Source: Prorocentrum cordatum
Taxonomy: Eukaryota; Sar; Dinophyceae; Prorocentrales; Prorocentraceae
Assembly: GCA_963575745.1 (NCBI GenBank)
Contig: CAUYUJ010001375.1
Coordinates: forward strand, 1-64,000
Length of the DNA stretch: 64,000 nt
Direction: 5' to 3'
Positions within the stretch are counted from its first letter, which is position 1. The number at the start of each line of letters is the position of its first letter. Of this stretch, positions 1 through 8,799 are shown one piece after another. Both the position numbers and the translations under genes were made by a program. The notes under the pieces are model-generated. The model did no database searches. It was not told the DNA's origin and saw only the letters and a program-made list of their open reading frames with translations.

Positions 1-19
1 GGTGGGGGGGGAGGTGGGC

Positions 20-139
20 ATCAGGAGTTGTTTTGTGACTCTGAGATGCCTCTTGGGGCAGTCGCTGCCACACACACATATCAGGAGTTGTTTTGTGACT
101 CTGAGATGCCTCTTGGGGCAGTCGCTGCCACGCACACAT
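20..139. repeat. 60-bp tandem duplication
   Basis: Two adjacent 60-bp units (20-79 and 80-139) are nearly identical and each ends in a short CA run. No gene is recognised here; the open frames across it are by-products of the repeat. Confidence 0.9.
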
Positions 140-240
140 ACACACACGCACGCCGCCCCTCCACCCCACCCCGCCCCCTCTCGGATGCTCAAAAAAGGCG
201 CATTGGGCGATCGCGGGCCGCTCTTGGAGCGCTATAGTAT

Positions 241-775
241 GTGAGCTCGTGGGAGCATATTGGGCGTCTTGGGGCTCCATTCGGCCATATTGGGGCCATC
301 CTGACGCCTCAAGAGCGCATCGGAAGACAACGATCGACAAAGCAAACAACATTGATGTTCCTTTGGTCTTGGTGCAATTGTTGCATCTTTGTTGAGGGGG
401 AGGGTGGTCCTGGAGGGCTCAGATTGCAATTGAAACCGTATATTGGAGCCGCATTGGAGCCTGGATGCATGTCGGAGGCGCAATCTTGATGTCTGTTGTG
501 TAATCTTGAAGCCATCTGGGCTATCTGGGGCCCTCTTGGAGCAAATCCATTGAGCCAGCATGGGCGCTCTAACCCTTCGCGGGGAGCCCCTCTAGACGCA
601 GTGTGCCTGTGTGTGTGTATGCGTGTGCGCGTGCGCGTGTGCGTGCGTGGGGTGGGCGGGTGAGCGGGCGGGGGGGAGGGGAGAGGGCGTAAACCTCCCG
701 AGCTGGGAAAGGAGTGATATTGGAAAGAGGAACGCCATAAACCACCTGCGCCCAGAGGTGGGTTCACTGCTGGGA
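241..775 (-). repeat. Truncated copy of the trinucleotide-core dispersed element
   Basis: Positions 241-560 are a degenerate minisatellite built on CTTGGGG/CATCTTGG-like words. Around 736-770 the words 'AAACCACCTGCGCCCAGAGG' match the conserved 5' end of the element seen at 4714-4757 and, inverted, at 12885-12915. The conserved 3' end is missing, so this copy is truncated. A GT/GC-rich run lies at 604-670. No coding gene is supported. Confidence 0.6.
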
Positions 776-1130
776 GTGCCATATATACGTGTCGGTCGGA
801 AGGTGCCATATCGTCTCGTTGATTATCGGTTTATATCTATTGTGGGGAGTTCCCGACGCACTTGTCGTGAGAGTATTATAGGATTGCTGGGATCGTCTTC
901 CACGCGCGTTGGGGGGTCCTTATCCACCTGCTCTGAAGCAGCATCTACGTTCGGTGCTGGAATTGCTATATGTACATGGGGAGGGGTGGTGCTGACCTAT
1001 TGTATTTAGATCCGATCTACGTCTGAGAGTGTGATTCTACTTGGCGAGTCAGGGCCCTAACTATTTTCGGGTGGATCGTACATAGTGGGGGGCCCCATAC
1101 CTGCTGAGAAGCTCGTTGCTTGGTCGAGGT
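776..1130. other. No feature recognised
   Basis: This is a mixed-composition stretch with no convincing open reading frame or repeat. Confidence 0.5.
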
Positions 1131-1380
1131 TCGATGATCGAGGACCGAGGTTCGCATATGGAGTTTCGAGGATGTAGAATCGAGGCTCGAGGTTCAAGAT
1201 TTGATCATCGAGGGTCGAGGTTCGAGGTTCGAGGATCGAGGGTCGAGGCTCGAGGTGGGTCGATGATCTAAGCTCGAGGATCGAGCATGCGACTCGAGGC
1301 TCGATGATCGATCGAGTTGTGAGGGGAGGATCGGGGCTCGATGTTAGCGGTCCGAGACTCGAGAGTCGATGACCGAGGCT
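1130..1380. repeat. TCGAGG minisatellite
   Basis: The stretch is made almost entirely of degenerate 6-8 bp words such as GAGGTTCGAGGATCGAGGGT. It is a low-complexity tandem repeat with no gene. A run of T follows at about 1482-1498, and 1385-1630 otherwise shows nothing. Confidence 0.85.
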
Positions 1381-1638
1381 TGCACGAAAGGTGGCACCCG
1401 CGTCACATCACGCGTGCCCGCGGGAGATCTGTGCAGGGGCGGCGCGCGCGCCCGCGGATGCATCGCGCGGTCGCGTTTTGTTTTTTTTTTTTTTTTTCTC
1501 ATCTCGCAGGCGGCACGAATGCCCGCGGGAATGGCATAGCGCGCTCGACTCGCAGGGGGGCGGCGTCCCGCGGTTGAGCGAAGGAGCGCTCTGTATGCGC
1601 TCGGGCGCTCTATTATAGGCGCGCGCCTAGTGGCCGCC

Positions 1639-2316
1639 TCAGATCTGATTCTCGAGGTTCTTGATCTTCTCGGCCAAGTAGCTGATCATCTTATCCTGCG
1701 CGTCGATCTTCTTCTCAATCGTGCTCAGGTCCGTGTACAGGTCACTCAAGACAGCCTGCGCCTGGAACATCCTGCGGTGGCGCCGTTGTGCACTGGGGTA
1801 GATCTCAGCCACGGCCTGCTGGCCATTGTCGTGCTGCGTGTCGGAGTGCTGGTCCTTGCCACTGCCCGTCTGATCATCGTCGCCCTGGCCATCGTACTGC
1901 TGAGCCACGGCACGGTTGCCACTGCCCTGGTTGCCGTTGTCATGCTGCACGCTGGGCTGAGCGCTGCCGTGGTGCGTGGCACCATCGTCGTGCTGGTCGT
2001 CCTGCTGCACGCTGTCCTGCTGCGCGCCATCGCCGTCCTGCTGCACGTTGTCCTGCTGCGCGCCGTCGCCGATCTGCTGCACGTTGTCCTGCTGCGCGCC
2101 GTCGCCGTCGCTGGGCTGCCCATGGGCGGACTTGCGCTGGGCCAGCATATTCTGCACAAGCTCGTAGTACCGCTCCTTGTCAGATGGAGACAACCGTTCC
2201 CAAATGGCGGGATCGATCCACCCAGTCTCTGCATCAATGCCGTCGACCCACATGTTGTCCACGAACGCCCGAGCGCCAGCGACGCCCCTGCACGCCAAGC
2301 TCGAGCGCTGCGCCAT
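1639..2316 (-). CDS. Hypothetical Gln/Asp-rich repeat protein with C-terminal coiled coil
   Basis: The frame encodes 225 residues from the ATG at 2316 to a TGA at 1641-1639. Upstream codons in frame lack an ATG, so this start was chosen. The N-terminal third is ordinary protein (…WIDPAIWERLSPSDKERYYE…). It is followed by a tandem array of a ten-residue unit DGAQQDNVQQ at roughly residues 80-115, then a hydrophilic His/Asp/Gln-rich stretch. The last 45 residues (…VLSDLYTDLSTIEKKIDAQD…) have heptad spacing typical of a coiled coil. I do not recognise the family. No intron is needed. The next minus-strand gene lies about 460 bases upstream, but nothing shows that the two are joined. Confidence 0.7.
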   Translation of the reverse strand: MAQRSSLACRGVAGARAFVDNMWVDGIDAETGWIDPAIWERLSPSDKERYYELVQNMLAQRKSAHGQPSDGDGAQQDNVQQIGDGAQQDNVQQDGDGAQQDSVQQDDQHDDGATHHGSAQPSVQHDNGNQGSGNRAVAQQYDGQGDDDQTGSGKDQHSDTQHDNGQQAVAEIYPSAQRRHRRMFQAQAVLSDLYTDLSTIEKKIDAQDKMISYLAEKIKNLENQI

Positions 2317-2777
2317 CGAGGCGGTCGGGGAGTAGGGCGCGCGGGGCGGCACTCGGGTCGGGCGCTCTGAAAGAGCGATCGAGGATTGCCTTCGAGAGAA
2401 TCAGTTCTACGGACAGGGGGGGGGTGCAATACAGAGCTGCTGATGCCTTCCCCCACATTCCCCCTCCCACGACCACCGCCGCCCCTCACAACCCCAGGCA
2501 CGCGCATGTTGTTATCACTGTTACATCCTCCCCCAAGTTACACATGGGTTCCGTCGCTGACGGTCGTCGTTGAAACGTGATCCGCAGAACAGTACACCAT
2601 AGCGCATAGCAGCGCACTTGCTCGTGCCGCAGAGTACCCGACGCAGCAGCCACACAAAAGTTCACGAGTGCACGACAGACGAATCAATGAATGCTCCGCG
2701 ACACTTGCTGTCACGCAACATCCGATGCTGCAACCGAAGAGACCGAATGGCCTGCGCCGCTCGATCGTGCAGGAATC
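2317..2777. other. Spacer between two minus-strand genes
   Basis: It would carry the 5' flank of the 1639-2316 gene and the 3' flank of the 2778-3170 gene. I see no spliced-leader relic and no clear motif in it. Confidence 0.4.
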
Positions 2778-3170
2778 TCAGTCAGAGTCCTCGAAGACCA
2801 CTGCATCTTCGATGGTGTACGTGATCTTATAACGTATCGAGCGTGTCATGTTTGTATTGGAAGGGCCGTCATCAGACTGCATCATGTTGAACGTGTTCCG
2901 AGCAGATTCGGGCATGTCGGCGATCGCAGAATACGTGCGCGTGATGCTCCGCTTGCGCCTGTCGTCAACCGAAGGGGCAGCCTCCGCGGGCTCCGACGAC
3001 ATCCCTTCGCCCGCGTGCGAGCCCGAGGAAGCGTCGCCTGCAGGCGCGTCGCGTGCAGGAGCGTCGCCTGCAAGAGCGGCGGCGCTGACGCCAGGCGGCG
3101 GAGATATCGGCGACCCTGGTGGACTCTCCAGGGGCGACCCAGGGTCGCCTGCAGGGGCGACGCCTGACAT
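2778..3170 (-). CDS. Hypothetical small Ala/Pro/Ser-rich protein
   Basis: The frame encodes 130 residues from the ATG at 3170 (MSGVAPAGDPG…) to TGA at 2780-2778. The frame stays open 19 codons further upstream, but that part is Arg-rich and reads from a GC alternating tract. Residues 1-60 are low complexity, with DAPARDAPAGDASSG-type repeats. Residues 65-130 look like normal coding sequence (…RSITRTYSAIADMPESARN…) and end in an acidic tail. No known domain is recognised. Composition favours a real gene on this strand; the opposite strand also has open frames, but they are less protein-like. Confidence 0.6.
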   Translation of the reverse strand: MSGVAPAGDPGSPLESPPGSPISPPPGVSAAALAGDAPARDAPAGDASSGSHAGEGMSSEPAEAAPSVDDRRKRSITRTYSAIADMPESARNTFNMMQSDDGPSNTNMTRSIRYKITYTIEDAVVFEDSD

Positions 3171-3357
3171 CTCGCGCGCGCGCGCACGCGGCTTGAGTCG
3201 GTAAGAGGCGCGAGCGCCGACACGCAATGCAAGTTAGAGCAACAAATGACCGCGGACGTAACGGGATATGCTGCGAGCAATGTCACCGATGCAATGCGTT
3301 GGTATGCACGTACATGCATTTGTATGCGTATATGCCTGTATTTGTGTATGTATATCC
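3171..3357. other. No feature recognised
   Basis: This is the 5' flank of the minus-strand gene. It contains a GC-alternating run at about 3173-3190 and nothing else I can support. Confidence 0.4.
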
Positions 3358-5540
3358 GCAACCGTGCCGCGCGGCACGGAGTGGGCGTGTCCTCAGGTCC
3401 CGTGTACAATCCTCCGAGCCTCGGTCCTCAGTAAGGGGACCATAACCACAATTTCCAATTCTCTCTGGCCTTCCCGCGGTTCTCCTGGGGCTTCTCGCAG
3501 CTTCCCGCGTGGCGTTTTCGGGCCCAAGCGGGCCTCACGACTGGCAACGAAGGCCCCGAGAGGCCCCGAATACACCCAATGAGCGCTCCAAGACGCTCAA
3601 TATGGCCCCAATACGGGCCAATATGCCGCACAGACCGCCCAAGAGGCCCCTAAGGGCCCTCCCAATTCCTCACGCTGCGCGTATCCCCACCAGCCCATCC
3701 AGAAGCAACGCCCAGGCGAGTTGAGGTGATCAGGGACGTGCGGGAGCAAAGATGGGAGACAGCCGAACCGTGCGAATGAGGAATGAGGAGACGGGGGAGG
3801 CTGGATGGATAGATAAGGGAGTGGAGAGAAGGAAGATGAATAGGAGGAGGAGGATGAGGAGGAGGAAGGAGGGGCAGAAGGATGATGATGAGGAGGAGAG
3901 CAAGCAAAAGGGCCAAAGGTCTTGTAGATGCCTTTCGGAGCCTCTTGGGATCTCTCTTGGGCGCTTCTTGGAGGCCTCTTGGGGCGCCTTGGGGGTCTCC
4001 TGGCGGTCCTGGGGGTCTCTTGGGCGCCTTGGGTGCATCGGAGAGGCCTATGGGGTCCTCTTGGGGGCATCGTTGGGGCCTCTTGGTGGCTTTTGGGGTG
4101 GCCTCCTGTGGCAATCTTGGGGGCCTCTTGGGGCCGCATGGGCGCTTCTTGGGGCAATCTTGGAGGAGATATATAGAAAAAGAGGGGAGCTTTCATTAGC
4201 GTTGCCCCTCTAGAGCCTTTAAAATCGCATTATGGGGCCCTCTTGGGGCGCTCTTGGAGCGCTCTTGGAGCGCTCTTGGGCGCTCTTGGGGCTGTCTTGG
4301 GGCTCTCTTGGGCCCCTCTTGGGGCCCTCTTGTGCCCTCTTGGAGCAATGTTGAGGTCTCGGATGGCCATCGGAAGCGAAAAGGAGAGAAGCAGAACATC
4401 ATTGATTTTCCGTAGGTTGTTGAAGGATTTTGGCTTATTGGGGAGCATCCTTGGGGAGCTATTTGGCCTTTTGGAGCCGTATTGGGGCGGTCACGGGGCA
4501 TCTTGGACCATCTTCGGAGCCATCGTGGGGCATCTGAAGCTGTATTGAGCAATCTTGGAGCTCATCTTGGGCTCTCCGAGGCGCTCTTGGAGCAATCCTG
4601 GGCCATCTTGGACGCTCCAACCCCTCGTGGAACGCCCCGTCCAGGTCCAGGGGAGGGGGTAGGGGGGATGGGTAAACCCCTCCCCGAAGGGGAAGAAGGA
4701 AGTTGGAAGAGGAAACTCCTTAAACCACCTACGCCCAGAGGGTTGGTGGGATTAAGATTGCCCCGAGATGCTAAAATTGTTGATTTTCCATTGCGTGTTT
4801 CAATGAGCTTTGCTTTCGCACCTTTTCTGCTTCCCGACGCTCTGAGACGGCCCAATAGCACCCCCAAGACGGCCCCAAGAAGCCCTAACTAAGACAGCCC
4901 CAAGACGACCCAAGACGGCCCCCAATACGGCACAAGAGGGCTCCAAGACGGCCCAAGAGGGCTCAATGACGGCACCAAGAGGGGCCCAAGAGGGCGTCAA
5001 AACAATTAAAACAATCAAGTGGTTCGCCCCCAGAAACCCCAGGGGGCCCCAAGAGTGCCCCAAGATGCCCCCAGGCCCTCCAAGATGCCTCCAAGACGCC
5101 CCAAGCAGCCCCCAAGAAGCCACAAAAGACTATACCCCAAAACTGCCCCCAAGAGGCTTCAACACTGTCTTCCAGAGACCCCCGAAAGGCGTAACATGAG
5201 ATCCAGACACACATACATTCGGCACCACTTGATGCATATTGCCGACGTGCCTCTAAAGGGAATTTGTTTGCTAACACATTAGGCATAATGACGACGCGCC
5301 TCAGGTGGTACCCGATCGGAACTACTTGAGGCATACAACGGGCGTGCCTCAAGTCGTACTTATTCGATACCACTTGAGGCATATTGCAGACATTCCCCCA
5401 GTGGCCCAGAATTTGAGATCGTCGCGCTTTCGGTCCGCCGCCGCTCCACGACGGCCCAAGAGCCTCCAACAACATCCAATGTCCACGAATCCAGGCACGG
5501 CGGCGGGATGGGCCGACGGCCACTAGATATACACGTATAT
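3358..5540 (+). repeat. Dispersed repeat, copy A, interrupted by a nested element
   Basis: Positions 3358-3660 align with 23786-24110 and positions 4760-5540 align with 24130-24865. Both copies share the start (…GTGCCGCG…GAGTGGG…), the line 'TTCCAATTCTCT…GGCCTTCCCGCGGTTC', a CCCCAAGA minisatellite, and an end block rich in 'ACTTGAGGCATA' in both orientations. Copy A is split by about 1.1 kb (3663-4757) that is absent from copy B. I find no protein-coding gene in it. Confidence 0.8.
3663..4757 (-). repeat. Trinucleotide-core dispersed element, copy 1 (full length, nested)
   Basis: Reading leftward, the element starts with a conserved 5' end (TTTAAGGAGTTTCCTCTTCC, inverted here near 4700). It then has a CCAAGA minisatellite (3940-4620 region), a (CTC)n core (GAG on this strand, about 3835-3900), and a conserved 3' end. 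The 3' end includes GGTGGGGATACGCG and lies inverted at 3673-3700. It sits inside another repeat, which fixes both boundaries to within a few bases. Confidence 0.8.
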
Positions 5541-6056
5541 TCAAATAAGGACTTATATATAATAGTTCACGCGCCAGGGCTGGTCGCCGCGGGTCCGCAT
5601 CGAACAGTGCACGCGCCGCGGCTCGTCGCCGTGGCTCCGCCTCTGGACGCGGCTCGAAACAAGTGGTGCCGCCTGCATAACTCGCACATTCACGCACGAG
5701 AAAACAGCGAGTGTCATCACTCAAGTTCCCAATCATCAGTATGCGCGGAGATAAAAACAATGTGGATGTGTTAAGCTAACACAATGATAAGCACGATGCG
5801 CGAATATATACAGCGTCAAGGTATGGTGTGCAACGATAGAAACATATGTAAGGCAATATATGGCGCTCACAAGTATATGCGTGAATAAGGAAGCGCCACG
5901 ATCGAGGGCGCGAAGATAAAAGCACCGCCGCCGTCACCAATTGACGCGGCGGCCCAGTTCCGGAACCGCGCCCCCGCGGGCCAAGTCGCACCCCCCGTCT
6001 TAATATCGGTTCATTGGTTTAGGCAAATATTGTTATAATATTGATAACAACGTTAC
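5541..6056. other. Intergenic, upstream of the first paralogue
   Basis: This is mixed-composition sequence with many ATA words near 5780-5890. No gene, hairpin or repeat is recognised. Confidence 0.4.
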
Positions 6057-6080
6057 CCTGTAGCCATATTTTGGCTCAAG
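6057..6080 (+). other. Relict dinoflagellate spliced leader
   Basis: The words GTAGCCAT and TTTGGCTCAAG match the 22-nt dinoflagellate spliced leader in order. There is one extra T near the start and an extra AT in the middle. It lies 9 bases before the ATG at 6089. It is not followed by GT, so it is not an SL RNA gene but the scar of a retroposed, trans-spliced mRNA. Confidence 0.75.
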
Positions 6081-6088
6081 ACGGGGCC

Positions 6089-7333
6089 ATGGCCGAGCCT
6101 CCCCGCCCGTCGCAGAGGGCCAGGCCGTCATCGGCCGCGTCCACGGCTCGCCCGCGGGAGCCCCAGCGCGCGGTCCCGCGCCCGACGGCGAGCCCATGCG
6201 CAGCAGGAGAGCCCGCCTCGCCCCAGCAGGAGCCCCCGATGGTCACCATCACAAAGGAGGAGTACGACAGGCTGCACGCCGTGGCAGCCAGCAGCGGGAT
6301 CAGGGAGCATCAGGAGCCCGCGCCGCGCCTGCTGGCTGGCCCCAAGTGGGGCTGGCACCATGGCCCCGCCGACGCCGTGGACAGCGCCGCCCCGCCCGCC
6401 TGCGCCCCGTGGCCGAAGGCGAAGCCGATGCCAGGTCGACGGACTGGAGGCGGCCAGAGTGGCACGGCCAGTGCCGCGGCGACAGCAGACAGTTTTGTGG
6501 CGACACCACCGAAGCCGAAGTGGGCTAGTGGAGGTGGCCGCGAGGACAGCAAGCCGACGGAGGAGCACGACACGGGCGCCGCAGCCGAGTACTGCGAGTA
6601 CGGCGGGGTGGCGGCGCAGCCGAGTACTGCGAGTACGACTGGCGACTGTGGCGGCGAGGTCGAGCCGAACGTTGGCGACGCTGTCGAAGGCAGTGGCGGC
6701 GAGTACAGCAGTGGCGACGGTGGCGTGCACAGCAGTGGCGGCGAGTACAGCAGTGGCGGCGAGTACAGCAGTGGCGGCAGTGGCGCAGCGAGTACAGCAG
6801 TGTACGACACGTGCGAGCACAGCGGCGAGTACAGCAGCGGGGCGCTCACGGCTGGGGCGCGGGCGACACGGCCCACGGGCGCCGAGTACGACGACCACGG
6901 CTGGGACGAGGGCGGCACATCCCACAAGCGCCGTCGTCAGCACAGCATGGACGACGATGCCAAGGTGCCGTGGCTCAAACAGCAGCTCAGCAAGGTGGAG
7001 GAGTTGCTCAGCGATGCGGGCGTCATCGTCATGAAGGCGGTGCAGCACGCAGGCGAGGAGCACGTGGCCCCAGTGCTGCTGGAAGACGAAGTGTCGGGGA
7101 TTCCACCTACCGTTCGGACGGAGAAGATGAAGCGAGGTGGACGACACGTCAGGATCGCGAGGCTCATGGCCAAGCATGTTGCCAATGGTGGCGACCTGAA
7201 TGCAGTGAGACAGTCGGCCGACCGCAACGTGCACAAGTACATCGAGTGGTTGTTCCAGAATCACTGGAATGAGTTCGAAGAATTCGGCTCAGCACAGGTT
7301 GTGTGGGACTGCCTTCGCTGGGGCGCTTCTTGA
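6089..7333 (+). CDS. Hypothetical protein with conserved C-terminal domain, paralogue 1
   Basis: The ATG lies 9 bases after a relict spliced leader, and the 414-codon frame ends at TGA 7331-7333. Residues 1-200 are Ala/Pro/Gly-rich. Residues about 205-245 are a tandem array of GGEYSS units. A short basic patch (HKRRRQ) near 290 could be a nuclear signal. About residues 300-350 (…VPWLKQQLSKVEELLSD…) look helical. The last 65 residues form a compact domain with the pattern RHxRxARxMAxHVAxGG, YxEWxF, W, F, W. The same domain ends the paralogue at 8800-10853. I know no family name for it. The frame is uninterrupted, consistent with origin from a processed mRNA. Confidence 0.75.
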   Translation: MAEPPRPSQRARPSSAASTARPREPQRAVPRPTASPCAAGEPASPQQEPPMVTITKEEYDRLHAVAASSGIREHQEPAPRLLAGPKWGWHHGPADAVDSAAPPACAPWPKAKPMPGRRTGGGQSGTASAAATADSFVATPPKPKWASGGGREDSKPTEEHDTGAAAEYCEYGGVAAQPSTASTTGDCGGEVEPNVGDAVEGSGGEYSSGDGGVHSSGGEYSSGGEYSSGGSGAASTAVYDTCEHSGEYSSGALTAGARATRPTGAEYDDHGWDEGGTSHKRRRQHSMDDDAKVPWLKQQLSKVEELLSDAGVIVMKAVQHAGEEHVAPVLLEDEVSGIPPTVRTEKMKRGGRHVRIARLMAKHVANGGDLNAVRQSADRNVHKYIEWLFQNHWNEFEEFGSAQVVWDCLRWGAS

Positions 7334-7902
7334 AACCCTTGTGCCTCTCTCATCCTTGCCTCCCGCCGTCGACGCCGCCCTCGTCCTTGGCATCGCCATC
7401 GTCGTCGTCATTGGCGGTCGCGCGTAAGCTGCCCGCGTAAGGTCGCGCGGGGGCGCACTCGTTTGCACGCGGCGTGTCGCGTCGACTGTTTGCGGATGCC
7501 ATCGCGTGAGGTCGCGCGCCGTCGTCTGCTCAACATCGCGTCGTCGTCGGCGGCGGCGGCGTCGTCGTCGCTCGTCGGCAACGCCCCCCCCCCACTCGCC
7601 GTCGCCGCCGTCGTCGTCGTCGCCGTCGTCGGTGGCGTCGTCTGCGTCGTCGTCGTCGTCGCCGCCATCGCCGTCGTCGCCACCCCCATCTCCCAGAACA
7701 GCCCCTCAGACCCGTCCAGGAGTCCAGCCACACAAGAGTTCCCGAGCCGTTCCCAGCTGTGGTGACGAGGCCCACCCGACGGCCAGAACACCTCGAGCAT
7801 CGGTCCGATTGGACTCGCGAAACCACCCTGGAGGGGCGGGGGCATGGCCGATGACATGAACCGAACCACGATCCTCGAGGATCGCAGGGCGATCAAATCC
7901 AG
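7334..7902. repeat. 3' flank with GTC/GCC trinucleotide tract
   Basis: Degenerate (GTC)n and (GCC)n runs lie at about 7365-7420 and 7540-7690. Open frames through them on both strands are low complexity. No gene is supported. Confidence 0.7.
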
Positions 7903-8089
7903 ATGTCGATCTGCAAATCTGCAGATCGACATCGATGTCGATCTGCAGATTTGCAGATCGACATTTGCATCAATACTAAAACCAACACAATGCAAATGTC
8001 GATCTGCAAATCTGCAGATCGACATCGATGTCGATCTGCAAATCTGCAGATCGACATCGATGTCGATCTGCAGATTTGCAGATCGACAT
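7903..8089. repeat. Cluster of five 30-bp palindromes
   Basis: Five units lie at 7903-7932, 7935-7964, 7996-8025, 8028-8057 and 8060-8089. Each is a near-perfect palindrome with arms ATGTCGATCTGCA / TGCAGATCGACAT. Adjacent units are separated by CG. The gap between units 2 and 3 (7965-7995) is itself flanked by inverted TTTGCAT/ATGCAAA, so the whole cluster is a nested palindrome. Confidence 0.95.
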
Positions 8090-8757
8090 CTGGAGGCAAC
8101 TGGTTCGGTACGTGCTGGCACACGCGCATCTGGTCATGTTTGGCGCTCTCGCGCATCGTTCTGTCATCAGTTTCAGCGTCCCATCGCACTCGCATCTCGC
8201 CTCTCGCACTGCCCCTCATCGCACATCCTTCATCGCATCATGAGTGTTGTGGGCTGCGCCCTGACCGCCGTCACGGGGCCCCAGGTGTGCCCCGCGGGGG
8301 GGGGTATGTGTCAACCATCCGATATATCACCTCTCGAAACGCTCCATCAATGGTCCCGAATTGCCCCCGAGCTACCCATATTGGCGTAAAACGCAGCCGC
8401 CACCCCCAATGGCCGTGCGCTGCTTCCGCGGTGGCCGTGTCAGTGACAACTGCGTGCGTGGTGTGACGTGCCGTGTAGTGCCGTGCGCGTGCAAACGTTT
8501 GGTGGGGATGTCTCGGGCGTCGTGGGATGCCTTAAGTGCGTTAGGGGCGTCTTGGGGCGCCTTGGACATCTTGGGCGTCTTGGGGCGTCTTGGGGCGTCT
8601 TGGGCGTCTTGGGGCGTCTTGGGGCGTATTCGTGGACGTATTGGGGCGTCTTGGGGCGTCATGGGGGCGTCTTGGGCGTCTTTGGCGTCTTGGGCATGCT
8701 AGTATCGATGACAGCTCGTAAGCTCGACAAATCTTGGGGCGTCTTGGTCGCCCACAG
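8090..8757. repeat. Spacer with GGGCGTCTTG minisatellite
   Basis: About 8520-8700 is a tandem array of the 10-11 bp word GGGCGTCTTG. The part before it (8090-8510) shows no supported gene. Confidence 0.8.
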
Positions 8758-8779
8758 TCCGTATCCATTTTGGCTCGAG
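8758..8779 (+). other. Relict dinoflagellate spliced leader
   Basis: It matches the 22-nt spliced leader at 20 of 22 positions; the core CCATTTTGGCTC is intact and one G>T and one A>G change flank it. It lies 20 bases upstream of the ATG at 8800, the expected place in a retroposed trans-spliced mRNA. Confidence 0.85.
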
Positions 8780-8799
8780 CCGAGCGTGGCTGTTACGCC

